A stretch of DNA of 64,000 bases, taken from the NCBI GenBank assembly GCA_037176845.1, contig JAYKXP010000034.1, positions 186,001-250,000 on the forward strand. The letters are read 5' to 3'. Source of the DNA: Paramarasmius palmivorus. Its lineage: Eukaryota; Basidiomycota; Agaricomycetes; Agaricales; Marasmiaceae. Under the pieces are notes generated by a model. The model was not told the DNA's origin. It ran no database searches and saw only the letters and a list, made by a program, of their open reading frames with translations. Below, one piece after another: positions 10,119 through 22,602 of the stretch; within the stretch, counting starts at the first letter, position 1, and each line of letters begins with the position of its first letter. The position numbers were made by a program, and so were the translations under genes.

Positions 10119-13100
10119 ATGATACGGATATGTCGAGCGGAAGACGGACAACTATTCGAGGTGTGTCGCTCTGCCTACCATTTTGTGGGAGAATAGAGCT
10201 CATTCTCTCCTAGGTTAATGCCACCCTGCGAGACATTGAGCGGTACGATACATTATACTCGCTTGGCTACACATTAGATCTCACAAACCACAAAGATACG
10301 GAAATCTCGAGACATTTTTGCAGCATGAAAGTGGAGTCGAAGCCGAAGCAGTGCTTGCATATATGACGGATGGTCGAAGGCTCACTAATGCTAACCTGCG
10401 TGAATTTGCTGGCTCACAAGACCAAGTGCGTATGCCCACATAGCCTTGGATGACAGTGAACTAACTGTATTCATAGTCTATCTTTGTATTTAACAAGTAC
10501 TATCTTGACTACGACGTCGAAGAAGTCATACGTGAACTTACCATTGAACCCCCCCTGCAACCGCCGATAGAAGGTATATTTCCAGCACCCTAAATCCACC
10601 ATCGACCATTAGTTTGATTCCCTTCTAGAAAGCATTTCAGCAACTCCCCCAATCCGTCCAACTCAACTCGCAGCATCGTACCTGCGCGTCGCCCGTACAC
10701 ACCTTGATCATATCAAAGCCATTGCCCTATCTCTGCAATGTCAACACGAAGCCATCCGAATTGCATCTAGTGGCCTCGATATGAGCGTGCTATCGGTGAC
10801 GGAGGTATTCGAGGGCCTGGGGAATGGTTTGCGCAATGAATTGCAGAAACAAGCGTCGTTGTTAGCAGGGTTAGAAGCCGACTTGGATCTGATCTCAAGG
10901 GTGCGCGTGCACACAGTTTTTGTCTCTTCGAATGCAAGAAAAGCTATAGAGGCTGGAGAAAGGCATAGGACTTTGGGTGATTACGTGTCTAATGAGAAGA
11001 TGAGGCAGGTGGCAGAGACTTGTGCTAGAACCCACGGTGAGTGGAAAACATCAATACTCAGGTTTCACTCCGCCTTACCCGAGGCGTGTAGAGGACTTGA
11101 AAACCAGATTTGATACCATGGAGCAGAAGATAGGGCAGCTCCAAGAAGGCTGTGATTCAATTCGTGCAACAGTCACTTCAACTCAGTTGGTCTTTAGCTA
11201 TCAGCACTCCGTTTAGAAATTCACCTTGGTTCCAGGCTGCTAGATGATGCGGAGGCCTGCCTACGACGGTCAAATGAAATCGTTGACATCATCACCAGTT
11301 CAACCAGCGGGCTCGAAGGTATGCCCCTGTCCTCGCAACTCTTCCTCTGTACTTATCTACTCCTATAGTTCCTAAAGCCGACACCGAAGCGATCTTGCAA
11401 GGTTTTTCACATCCTTTCACGGTTCGCCACCTCTGTTTACCATGCCCTAGATTTCAAGCGTTTGGATTCAAATCTGCGGTCGGAGCTACAGGGAATCGTC
11501 AGTCTAAAGGTATTCCCGCATGCTGTCGCTATATCATAGGTGATACTGAATAAAAATACTATAGAACGCGAATACTCGTCAATGCATAGCTGCACTGAGA
11601 CACATCACGGTTATTAATAATGACCTAATTCAAATACCTCCCGAGTTGACCGCATTGCAAGCAAGCTTTCGGGGCAAAAATAGCTTCTTACATATTCAGA
11701 GACTACACAATATGCTGTACGCATATGGAGCAACTGTCATCGAGATTGTTCGGCGGAAAGAATTCTCGCAGTTCTTTTATCATCGAGCACAGAGTATATT
11801 GGAGGTCATGGCCAAGCTTTCGTGCGTGGTTACCTCCTGAAGCTATACCTCGTCTAATCGTTTTTCACGCTTCAGGTCTAGCGAACGCAAACGTCGCCAG
11901 GTCTATCGCAGTGAAATTCATGGCCAGCTACCCTTCGAGACGAAAGGCATGGACGACCCAGTTCCAACAATTGACTTCTCACCATCTGGTATCACGGATC
12001 AAGTTTACTCACTTGAGCGGGAAGATATCAACGGTAGGACTCACAGAATCGAACAGTAATGATGCTAATCTATCTATTTCAAAGGACTACTCCGTGTTCT
12101 TGACGAATTGGAAGAGGTCTCACAATCCCAAAATGACTCTGCAGCGCTCAGTGCGGTGAGAGAATGTAAAACGGGTCTAGAGCGGCTTGTGGCGAAGATG
12201 GATGGGTTAGAAGCGGGGTTTGACAAAATCGCTGAAAGGTCCTGTAAGGTTTCTCCCGTTTCTGTGTGTCTTTGATGAAATAACTGATTGATTCTTGACG
12301 AAAGTGCTATCCGCTTCCCGAATATCCCATTCTCGACGCCGCTGTGAGTGCTATTCTATATAGCGTGCGACTTGCGATTAATAAAAGAACCGTGATGCAG
12401 CCCTGGAAGCGGAGGAGCAAATGTATAACGAACTGGTGGAACAGCTCCGTATGGTTCAGGACACCAAGGCACATCAGGAAGCTATGTTCCAAGAAGAGCG
12501 TATAGCACTGCGAGGAGAGATACATCGATTGAAGTCCGATGTGCAGAGTTTTGACCAGGATGCTACCGCCGAACGTGAACGGGCAAATAGGCTAGAGCGG
12601 GAACTCCATCAAGTACGGGGGCAGCTGGAAAGCGAAACTACTGCACGCCGCATTAAGGAAGAGCGGGTTGTGGAGCTGCTTCGTGATGTCGACCATCAGC
12701 GCGAGGAGTTGGTCCTTGCCCTAAAGGATGTCACCGAGCAGACCCGTGTGTCTGAGGCTCTACGTCAGGAATTGGCTCAGATCAGGGCCGAGTTCGAGGA
12801 CGTCAAGGCGTTGGAAGCTCGGAATGCGGAAAAAGTCGCTAGCTTATTAGAGGATCAGGCCAAGAACCTCAAGAACCTGGAAGAGGCGCGTTCTCGTGGG
12901 GAGGACCTCCAGGAGCAAATACGTGCAGCACGTGCAGAATCCGAAGGAGTCAATCTTGCGCTGAAACAAGCTAGTGAAGAGAAAGATCGCCTGCTCCGTG
13001 CTCAAGCTTCTGAGCATGACCGAGTTCTTCGAGATCATATTGCGGAAGCCGACGGTGACCGTGCAGTCTTGGAACGTCAGTTCTTTGAATGCAAGGCCGC

Positions 13101-14982
13101 CCAGGAGCATGTCGAACGACAGCTCAAGGAAATCCGCTCGGAACTTGAGGTCGAGCGAGCTGATGCTGTCGGTCTTCGGGAGGAACTCCAGCGAGTGGAG
13201 CACGAACTGAAAGAGGCACGCCATAATGAGAGGCTCCTGCGAGACGATTTGAAAACGGGTCGCGCCTCACAATCGGAATTCGAGCATCAATTAGAGCATG
13301 CCAATCGCTTGGTAGCCCAAATACTCGACGTTGCTCTAGCCTTTCGTGCCTCGCACCTCAAGGCCCTGCATACAGCCCAGACTATTACTTCTCTTCCCAC
13401 CTCGACTTCCCGACAAGGCGCATCCCTGGCTGAGTCTGCATTTTCACCGGAGTTGCGCCATAGTATCATCGGTCAACCTGAGGAGCCATCGCCTATTGAT
13501 CCCTCCGACCCTGCATCTGCCTTGGAAGCATTAAGGGCTTTCGATCACGACCACTTCCAAGAGGCAGTTTTGAAAACGGGTTCGACTGTCCGAAAATGGC
13601 AAAAGCAGTGTAAGGAGTATCGAGAACGTGCCAAGGGCAAAATTTCATTCAGGAACTTCGCAAAAGGAGATCTGGCCCTTTTCCTGCCAACCCGGAATTC
13701 GATTAGCAAACCTTGGGCAGCTTTCAATGGTATGTTGACAGTTCGTGTTGTTGGTTGATACTCATGAATTCCGATTATTCTCCGCGTTTCAGTCTCCTTC
13801 CCTCACTACTTCCTACAAGCTACTGGTCATCTTGCGGAGCAACTGAAGACTCGTGAATGGATAGTTGCCAGGATCACGTCAATCACTGAGAGAGTGGTAG
13901 ACCGCGATGTAAGGCTTTTTTTTCTCTCAAAAAGTAAGAGACTAATTCTATGGCGGGAACAGGATCCATCAAGCAACCCTTATGGTCTAGGTGATGGTGT
14001 CAAATACTATATGCTGGAGGTAGAGGATTGGACAAAGCCTAGTCACAACAAAAGACGGTTGTCGTCGAGGAAGCAGACCTCGGAAGTTGATCCTAAGTCC
14101 GACAACCTGGCAGCGAGTGCACCAACGCTTCCTCCAGGTCCTCCCGAGGCCGAAGTTGACAACACTTTTGAGGTCACACATCCTCCGAACTCGCAACTAT
14201 TTCCGACACGCTCCCGCACTCGTTCAAACTCATCACCTACCACAGCTCGTCCATCTTCTCTATCGCGGTTACTCGCGCAAGCCTCTCCTGAGGCGAACGA
14301 ATCTCTTGAGCCAGCATCTGAACCACCCTCTGATGCCTCTCCTCCAAGAAAACCTCTTCCGTTGCCTTCTTCCTCCGATGCAGTATTGCAACCTCCGCCG
14401 TTATCATCACCTCCACAAAACATCGGTTCATCCCCTTCTCAACATGCCGAGTCGGTACGCTCCCAGCATCCCGTTCAGCCATCGCCGCTTCGACCGGGCT
14501 CGCGAGCTTCCCGGTTATCTACTACTTCCAAATTTTCCGCAGGACGCATACCCTTGGGCAGTGTTTCTCCTGTCAAAGCATCGCCCACCATTGCACTCAC
14601 AGATCGTCTGGTGTCTTCACCCTCTGCAGTGGAGGACCGTGTGCTAGGCTACACTGCGACACCATCTCCAGACGGATCCATGTCAGATGGAATATCGAAC
14701 TTCTTGAAGGACTCTGCTAGACGTCGGACAAGTTCTTATCACTCCCCGCGCAAATCTCTTTTAGCACCCGCAGAAAGTACACCGACTACGGCTAGTTCTT
14801 CCAGTTCTTCTACTGTCACGCCCGGCAGATCTGGAGTGTTGGCTAGTCTGGCGAGCACCTGGGGCATGTCCCTGGGTCGAAGAAAGAAAGTAGAAGTGGT
14901 CGCCAATCAGGAAGCAGAGCGACCATCATCGGGCGAAGGACAAGAACCTTCATCGGCGAAGCAACTACTCAAACAATTCTGA
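10119..14982 (+). CDS. ATG11: Autophagy-related protein 11 (selective autophagy scaffold)
   Basis: Large coiled-coil scaffold that links cargo receptors to the Atg1 machinery at the phagophore assembly site. Exon 1 (MIRICRAEDGQLFE) splices to VNATLRDIER; then a ubiquitin-like part with LETFLQHESGVEAEAVLAYM, TDGRRLTNANLREFAGSQDQ and SIFVFNKYYLDYDVEEVIREL, followed by the APG17/ATG11 helical region (SYLRVARTHLDHIKAIALS). A coiled coil of about 300 residues (12421-13330) follows. The conserved C-terminal ATG11 domain includes FRNFAKGDLALFLPTRN, KPWAAFN, FPHYFLQATGHLAEQLK, TREWIVARITSITERVVDRD and NPYGLGDGVKYYMLEVEDW. Beyond it lies a Ser/Pro-rich, probably disordered tail of about 310 residues (14050-14979). 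About twelve introns; roughly 1,300 residues in all. Confidence 0.9.
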
Positions 14983-15786
14983 TATCCCCAAAGGTGGCGG
15001 ACTCTATTCGTGTCACCGCACTTTCACTTGTGTATACAGTACGTTCGTTATCATATTGTATTGTTATCTGGATTGCACATCATATCGTCCTACCCTTCTG
15101 AATGTATGCATTAGAGCTAGGTTCCTCGCAAATAGTAATTCTGGGTTAATCCAAATAATTTCAGACGTCACTTCCCGCAAGCGGAGCGGGAAATCTTCGG
15201 TTCACGATTGCAGGATCATCAGCGCATCAAATGATCGCGAGGGCGCGCCCATGGGGTAACGTCTCTACGGGGTAAATCGGAAAGTCGTGCCATGGGCATT
15301 CCTTTTTGTGTCTGGGGAGGTAGTACGTTGTGGGGCAACATGAAAACTTTCAGGGAAAAAACTAATATCCTGCTTCGTACAAAGGTTATGCTAATACATC
15401 ATGTTTGTGAAGGATAGCCGCATCTTCGACAGGGGTACAACGCTTGTGCGAGCGTGATGTACAGAATGCGTAGAAACCGGCTTTGCTCACCCGATCTGGA
15501 CATGTTGGGACGAATATTCTACATCCGGCCTTGAATCGCGACTCTGATACCCTCTAATGGCGACTTCTCGGAGTCAAGAGGGTCCATTCCCAATCGAGAC
15601 TTGCGGAACTGACCTTTCACTGCTCTTCCGGCGTACCTTTGGAGAAACTCATCTCACCCTGTCACATGAGCCGAATCCGTCTAACACCATACGTTTCAGA
15701 AAATCACAATGATGAATATAAATTCACGTTAGGCTCTCGCCCTCTTTCCACCGTTCCCCGAACTCCTTCGTGGATTCCTTCTGACC
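14983..15786. other. Intergenic spacer upstream of sugar transporter 1
   Basis: About 800 bp holding the ATG11 3' UTR and the promoter of the plus-strand sugar porter. A TATA box at 15717-15723 is listed separately. No gene-like ORF was seen. Confidence 0.4.
15717..15723 (+). promoter_or_regulatory. TATA box of sugar transporter 1
   Basis: TATAAAT, 64-70 bp upstream of the transporter ATG at 15787. Position and sequence fit a fungal core promoter; the transcription start has not been mapped. Confidence 0.5.
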
Positions 15787-18096
15787 ATGGCTGGCGGTGC
15801 CGTTGCTTCCTCAGGCGCTAATGCAGGGTTTGCGCACCTTCTCGACCCGAGCAAGAAGTGGTACAACAACAAGAGGTACGCCAATCCTTATACTGACCTT
15901 GGCTGTTTCTAATCTTGTCCTTCTTGGCCAGGCTCGTTATCCTTAATGCTTGGATTGTCCTCCTGTACGTGCCGTTCGTTGCATTTCTTCGAAAGTTCGT
16001 CTAATAGTTTGCATAGGTTGATCACGTCCTCCACAAACGGTTACGATGGAAGTATGATGAACGGTCTACAATCTCTGAGTCAGTGGAAGAAGGATTTCAA
16101 CGAGCCCGGCCCTTCCATGTTGGGGCTGTTGAACGCTATCCAGGTGTGTCCCGTGACCTTGGTGGATTTGCCTCCACATGGCTCACTCAATTCATCAGAA
16201 CATCGGTTCATTGGCGGCTTACCCGTTTGCACCCTATGTGACCGACGGCGTGGGACGTCGCAAGGCTATTTTCTTTGGGGCCCTCTTGATGTGCGTGGCT
16301 ACGGCGATTCAAACAGCATCGCAGTCCGTAAACATGTTCATCGGAGCTCGGTGAGTTTCCTATTCAGCGCGCAAATGATAAGTAGTGCTGATGGGTTCAT
16401 AGTTTTCTGATTGGATTTGGCTTGACATTTGCGGGTTCGTGTCATAATCGTTGTTGCGTGGCTCGGAGAACCAATCTAACATTCATACAGCCAACGCGGC
16501 ACCCCTTCTGGTCACGGAGCTCGCTTATCCTTCCCAACGTGCTGCACTCACGTCTACCTACAACTCACTGTGGTATTCTGGTGCTATCATGTCAGTGGAG
16601 TTCTCCGGTTGATATCATCAAGTTTTTCAGAAAAAAATTGACGGTGTTATTTTTTCCAAAGTGCTGCGTGGGCCACCTTTGGAACATTCCAGATTCCGAA
16701 TACCTGGTCTTGGCGAGTGCCATCTGTCCTTCAGGGAGGTGAGTGTTTGTTTGTAGCCAGGACTCGTCGACGATGATTTACTGACACCGATAATTTAGTG
16801 CCTTCTGTCCTACAAGTTTTCCTAGTCCTGCTCGCTCCCGAGTCGCCGCGTTGGCTTGTCAGCAAGGGCAGAGAAGCCGAAGCTTTACGCACACTCGCAT
16901 ACTATCATGCCGATGGTAACGAGTGAGTGGATCGCATCCACTCCATAGATAATAACTAATTCACCTGTCTTGAAGGAATGATCCCCTTGTCCGATATGAA
17001 TTTGAGGAGATCAAAGCCGCTATTGAATTTGATAGGACAGGTGATTCCTCAGTTTTTGTTTTTTTTTTCTTGGCGCCTTTCCTAATGCTGCACATTCGCA
17101 GTTGCCTCTAACGTCGGGTACAAGTCACTTTTCACCACGAAGGGTAACCTAAAGCGTATGAGAATCATCATCGCTCTGGCATTCTTCTCGCAGTGGTCTG
17201 GAAACGGCCTTCCCTCCTACTATCTGAACAGGATCCTTACACGCATTGGGATTACCCGAGACTTTGATCAGGTGAGTATTGGGTACATCTAGCTTTGGCA
17301 CCTGGATACTAATACTTTCGTAGCTTCTGATTAATGGTATCTTGGCCATCTGGAACTTGTGCTGGGCTATGTTGGCCTCCTTCTTGGTCGAAAAGGCTGG
17401 AAGGCGACTTCTCTTTATCACTTCAGCTGCCGGTATGCTGTTGTTCTGGACGGCGCAAACCATATGCTTTGCCCAATCCGAGATCACACATAAATCTGAG
17501 GCTGGATATGCTCTCATCGCCTTTATGTTCTTGTTCTTCGCCGCCTACGAGTGAGTAAATAGCTACTAGCTATCCCAATCGTTGTTAGCTGACGATTCTC
17601 CTTAAGCCTTGCCTTTACACCGCTGATTGTGTCATATACCGTCGAAATTTTGCCTTACGCCCTCCGTGCCAAGGGGTTCAACGTGTTCAACTTTGCAATT
17701 TCATTGTCTCTCATCTTCAACCAATATGTTAACCCAGTTGCCCTTGGTGCGTATACAGCCAAGCATAACTGTTTTCATTATACTGACGAAGCGGAACAGA
17801 TGCTATTGTTTGGAAGTACTACATAGTCTACTGCTGCTGGCTTGTGTTTGAATTGGTTTACGTCTACCTCTGTGCGTCCACATTATTGATTCGCTTTTCC
17901 TATCTTCTGACAAGAATCTCTAGTCGTTCTTGAGACAAAGGGGCTCACCCTCGAAGAGACCGCCGCTTTGTTCGACGGAGAAGAGGCTCAGGGCCACGTC
18001 TCTGGAGCCGGCCACGCTGGCGAAAGCAAGGACGTCGCGGAGATCAAACACGACTCTGGTTCTTTCTCTGAGGTTCCCAATCTCAACAAGGCCTAA
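15787..18096 (+). CDS. MFS sugar porter 1 (lactose permease/hexose transporter type)
   Basis: Plasma-membrane sugar:proton symporter of the major facilitator superfamily, 12 expected membrane segments. It begins MAGGAVASSGANAGFAHLLD. Exons give LITSSTNGYDGSMMNGLQSL (first helix with the family GYD), PYVTDGVGRRKAIFFGALL (the DxxGRR loop), FLIGFGLTFAANAAPLLVTE, LLAPESPRWLVSKGREAEAL (PESPRWL), AFFSQWSGNGLPSYYLNRIL, FLVEKAGRRLLFITSAAG, TPLIVSYTVEILPYALRAKG (PYALRAKG) and VVLETKGLTLEETAALFDGE (the PETKG-like cytosolic end). About ten introns, roughly 540 residues. It faces its paralogue at 18740-21063 tail to tail. Substrate range cannot be assigned from sequence. Confidence 0.93.
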
Positions 18097-18739
18097 ATGC
18101 TTTCCTACCTTTAATCCGTTTGTTCTCATTCTTTCGGGTTTATGTATATATGTAAGGTTTCTTTCTGGTCCTAGGAGTCATAGTCTATCCGAACAAGGCC
18201 AAGTTTTCTACTCTACGTTGGTTACCCCAATCACCGCCACACGCATAACTACCCTTTACATCATGTCCTAGCGTACTCGATATACCTCACGTAGTCTCAC
18301 ATACTGTGTAGTATACTTGCCACTGAGCAAAATGAAATTCAGCTTGAATCCACCCTGACCTACTCGATGACCCTCCGTATCTTTGCAAAAATTGCGTAGT
18401 CCATTTATCTCACATGGTCGCCATTTCACATCAGCCGCTGAGACTGACGATCAGTAGCCAACGCTTCGAAGGTCAACGTTTCAACACCAGTGGGGTTGAG
18501 TGTGCCCACTGCCGCTGCCCAGAGACGCCCATGTGTCTGCTGGGGGCCCACGTTCGCGTGGATGCTACTCCAAAAAATATACGTTTCGAAGGTCAGAACC
18601 CTTCCGAAGATTTCAGTCTTGAACTGTTTGCTCATTACACAGAACTTGCACAGAAAAGTTGTAGACATTGCGAATGAAACAAACTCCAATACTGAATTAT
18701 TTCGATATATATTATCGGAACGACATGCCATTGAGGATT
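18097..18739. other. Spacer between the convergent sugar transporter genes
   Basis: About 640 bp between the 3' ends of the two inverted paralogues, holding both 3' UTRs. Open frames on both strands at 18414-18777 have no coding character. No hairpin, insertion sequence or long inverted repeat was apparent by eye at this spacer. Confidence 0.4.
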
Positions 18740-21063
18740 TCAGGTCTTCTCGGAAATCGATCCTGAATCCTGCTTGACATCCATGGTAGCTTCTTTCGTC
18801 TCGGCCGCATGACCAGCTCCAGCGACATGGCCTGTGGCTTCTTCACCGTCAAAGAGCGCAGCAGTTTCCTCAAGCGTAAGACCCTTGGTTTCGATAACGA
18901 CTGTGTGATAATGAATTAGTGATGTTCGGGAACTCATGAGGATCTGACGCACAAAGGTAGCAATACGCCAATTCGAAAACTAGCCAACAGCAGTATACGA
19001 TCTAGAAGTTTTGTTTGAGTTCTTGTTCTGGGTAATGGAAAGCCACCACGTACATAGTACTTCCAAACGAGAGCATCTACATGAAAAACGTCATTCAAAA
19101 CTCGATACTACCCGACATGAAACCATACCGAGTGCGACAGGGTTCACATATTGGTTAAAGATGATGGCCAACGACACCGTGAATTGGAACACGTTGAAAC
19201 CTTTAGCACGAAGGGCATAGGGCAAGATCTCGACAGTGTACGAGACGATCAGTGGACTGAACGCGATGCTACAGAATTTACTGTCAGTGAGTATACATCG
19301 AATTGTGAGTCGACATCCGCGTACTCGTATGCAGCGAAGAATAAGAACATGAACGCAATGAGTGCATATCCGGCTTGTGGCTGCCCTGTGATTTCGGTTC
19401 GTGCGAAACATATCGTTTGAATAGTCCAGAACAGAAGCATGCCACAACACGAGGTGATGAACAAAAATCGTCGACCGGCCCTCTCGACCATGAAAGACGC
19501 GAATAGAGCCCAGCAAAGGTTCCATATGGCCAGAATTCCGTTGATGAGAAGCTAAGCAAGACCGTCAATTTGGAATCAATGACGTTTGTTGAGGAACGAT
19601 TAATACCTGGTCAAAATCTCTCGTGATACCAATGCGAGTTAGGATTCTATTCAAGTAGTAGGAAGGGAGACCATTTCCAGACCACTGGGAGAAGAATGCG
19701 ATTGCAATAATGATTCTCATACGCTTAAGATTTCCTTTGGTGGTAAAGAGCGACTTGTACCCGACGTTGGAAGCAACTATACATTCATTTGGTCAGCTGC
19801 CTGTGGAGGTTTTCATTGCGGAGCGTAAATACCTGTCTTATCGAATTCGATGGCTGCTCTGATTTCTTCGAACTCGTACCGGACCAATGGGTCATCCCTA
19901 AAACACGTTTGGCTCAAGAACAGGCAAGAAAGAGTCTTCGCACGCACTCATTGCCGTCAGCATGGTAATAAGCGAGTGTTCGCAAGGCTTCTGCTTCTCG
20001 ACCCTTGCTGACTAGCCAACGGGGGGACTCCGGGGCCAGTAGAATGAGGAAAACTTGAAGAATGGAAGGAACTGTGTGGGGGTAGGAGCTGTGAGCCACA
20101 TATACCACAAGAAAGAGCACACGTACCGCCTTGAAGTAGAGATGGAACTCGCCAAGACCAGGTATTTGGGATCTGAAAGGTCCCAAAAGTTGCCCACGCC
20201 GCGCTGATTAATGAGAGGATTCAAGTCTTGGGTTTGCCCCGCCGCTGATGTGAAATGCTCTTACATAATTGCTCCCGAATACCAAAGAGAATTATATGCA
20301 GAAGTAAGGGCTGCGCGGTATGAAGGATAGGACAACTCCGTAATGAGCAATGGGGCAGCATTAGCTGACAGCCGGAACCGGTCAGAAACACATTAACGAC
20401 AGAGGAAGAGGGGCGCGAACCCGCGAATGATAGTCCAAACCCAATTAGAAAGCTGTAAGCCGACTATTAGACCCAAAGAACTCGAAAAACTGTGGATCGA
20501 AGCTTACCGAGCACCGATGAACATATTGATGGATCTAGAGGCTGTCTGCAGTGCTGTAGCCCCACACATGATTATTGAACCTAACAGAATGGCTTTCCGA
20601 CGCCCAACTCCGTCAGAAATATACGGTGCGAAAGGATAAGCGGCAAGTGAACCGATGTTCTATGTTGTGCATGAGCTATGCTGCAGGTGACCGAAGGGTA
20701 GATGAGTACTTGAATAGCATTCAATAAACCCAACATGGAAGCTCCAGGATTATTGAAATCATTTTGCCACTGAGTCAGGGATTGAAGACCATTCATCATA
20801 CTTCCATCATAACCGTTCGTTGAAGAGGTGATGAGGCTAGGATGTCATGTCAGAAGAAACTCCGGTGTTTATCTCGAAAGGTTCATACACAAGTACTATC
20901 CAAGCATTGAGGATGACGAGTCTGCGCTTAACAGTGAGCCGAAAGGTAAGATATAAAAATGGGGCCCTTACCGTCTGTTATTATACCACTTCTTGCTTGG
21001 ATCGATGAGGTGGAAAAATCCCGCACTAGCGCCTCCGCCTGATGCGATCGCACCGCCGGCCAT
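18740..21063 (-). CDS. MFS sugar porter 2, inverted paralogue of sugar porter 1
   Basis: Second sugar:proton symporter, closely similar to the one at 15787-18096 with matching intron positions. Exons give GASAGFFHLIDPSKKWYNN, LITSSTNGYDGSMMNGLQSL, PFAPYISDGVGRRKAILLG-type loop, ITELSYPSYRAAL, LLAPESPRWLVSKGREAEAL, SFMVERAGRRFLFITSCCG, SPLIVSYTVEILPYALRAKG, VSLAIIFNQYVNPVAL and VVIETKGLTLEETAALFDGE. The C-terminal tail (HVAGAGHAAETKEATMDVKQ, then DSGSISEKT) is shorter than and different from its partner. The start is the ATG complementary to 21061-21063. The opposite orientation and shared structure point to an inverted local duplication. Confidence 0.92.
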
Positions 21064-22602
21064 GATGATAATAACTCGAGCGGGGAAGGAGGAGAGCAGT
21101 GAGCACCGTCCATGTTTATACGACTTTATGTATCCACTACGATGTGCTTGGTCTTAGAACGTGACTTCGGCTAAGAAAACCAAAGAAAAAATGACAGGAA
21201 GGTCTAGGAAGGTCTTCAGGGTACGCCCAGAAACGGCTTTTGTTGCCAGTGATGGCTCTATCAGTATGGATATTAATGCTATCCCAATTTGGAGGCCACG
21301 AACCCGGAAATCAAGGAGTCTTCGCCTAGCGACAAGCATATGTCGGACTGTCTTCGGGCTCGGGTCGGGATAAACCCTGCGTAATGGGTATGTAGGTGTA
21401 AGGCATCAGCTTGCAATGACTGCTAAGACTTGAAGTTGTTGAAGTCGAAGCGTGAAAACGATGATTGAAGAGGTTCTGCGGTGTCAGATGTGAATCAATG
21501 GGGTTTAGCCCCGACCGAAACCCGTAACCCCATAACAAGCTGCAACAAGACGGCTCCCGTTCTTGATGCCAGTATGAAATAGAAGGAAATAGACTAGATG
21601 CGAGTATATTCGTGCCGCATGTGCCAGCTGACCATGTCAAGAGCAAAAAGGTGTGATGTCGCGCGGAAGAAAGCATTATCCCACTGAGAGGACAGCAAAA
21701 TCGGGATTGATTGGCACAGACTGTTTCTCGGCGTGAAATGCGAAGATGTAGAGGAAGGGAGTGGAATCCAGCCCGATTTTCATCAACGATGCATGCTTCA
21801 GCTTCAACTTGGCTTCAAAGCTTTCATTCGCTACCTCCGCCGATCGTCCTACTATCCCGGTAAAGTTTTGACCACTGGTTAAGGGGGGTAAAATCAAAGG
21901 AACGTACTACAGCAGCCGTTTGCGATTGCTCCTTCAACACTAGTCCTTCATTCTGGCTCCAACCATGCAGTGCTTGAGGTCATATTGACATGGAAAAATT
22001 CAGGGGTATAACAATTGCGGCAGAGGCTTCGTCGGCATTCCGAATACATTAGAAAATAGTGGGTGAAAGACATGAGAGTTCGGGGATCGCCCAATTCAAG
22101 GTGTTGTTTTGGTCACGTGCTTCATATCTCTGTTTCTTCCAGACACTCATCAGTCCTCCGGTCGGCACTGGCAATCATCCCATTGATTGCGCACGGGCAC
22201 TGAACACTATTTTACAAACCCGAGATGGAGTAATCAAGCGAACTCTCTGTTTCACGTTCTTCAACCCGCTCGTCGTGCAGTACATCCGGATGATACACGG
22301 ACCAGAATGTCTCCGAATCGCTTTTGAAGATTCAATTCCTTACTCCAAAGTCACGGAGCCAAAACCACGGCTCGAGCAGCCGGTAAGCATCTTACAGCTG
22401 ACATTCTACTAATTCACCGGTTCTCATCAATTCATTCACACACACAGCGTATCAAGGAGTATATCAATGGCTGACAGACAGCGTGAATGGACGCTCTGTG
22501 CTATATGCCGTTCCATTGGCCTCGCCTGTCCTTGATAATAGAGAAACTGTATATTAGGGTCTGGCCAGGTCCAACCCCGTAGCTTCAAGTTCCCAAAGCA
22601 CC
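21064..22602. other. Intergenic spacer between sugar transporter 2 and P450-1
   Basis: About 1.5 kb between divergent genes. A TATA box for the transporter lies at its left end. A plus-strand ORF at 22059-22412 (117 codons; its second half reads TRDGVIKRTLCFTFFNPLVV) ends at a possible splice donor but resembles no family I know; it might be a remnant. ORFs on the minus strand at 21326-21676 and 21676-21897 look random. Confidence 0.35.
21114..21120 (-). promoter_or_regulatory. TATA box of sugar transporter 2
   Basis: Reads TATAAAC on the minus strand, 51-57 bp upstream of the transporter ATG. The spacing is similar to that in paralogue 1. Confidence 0.45.
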
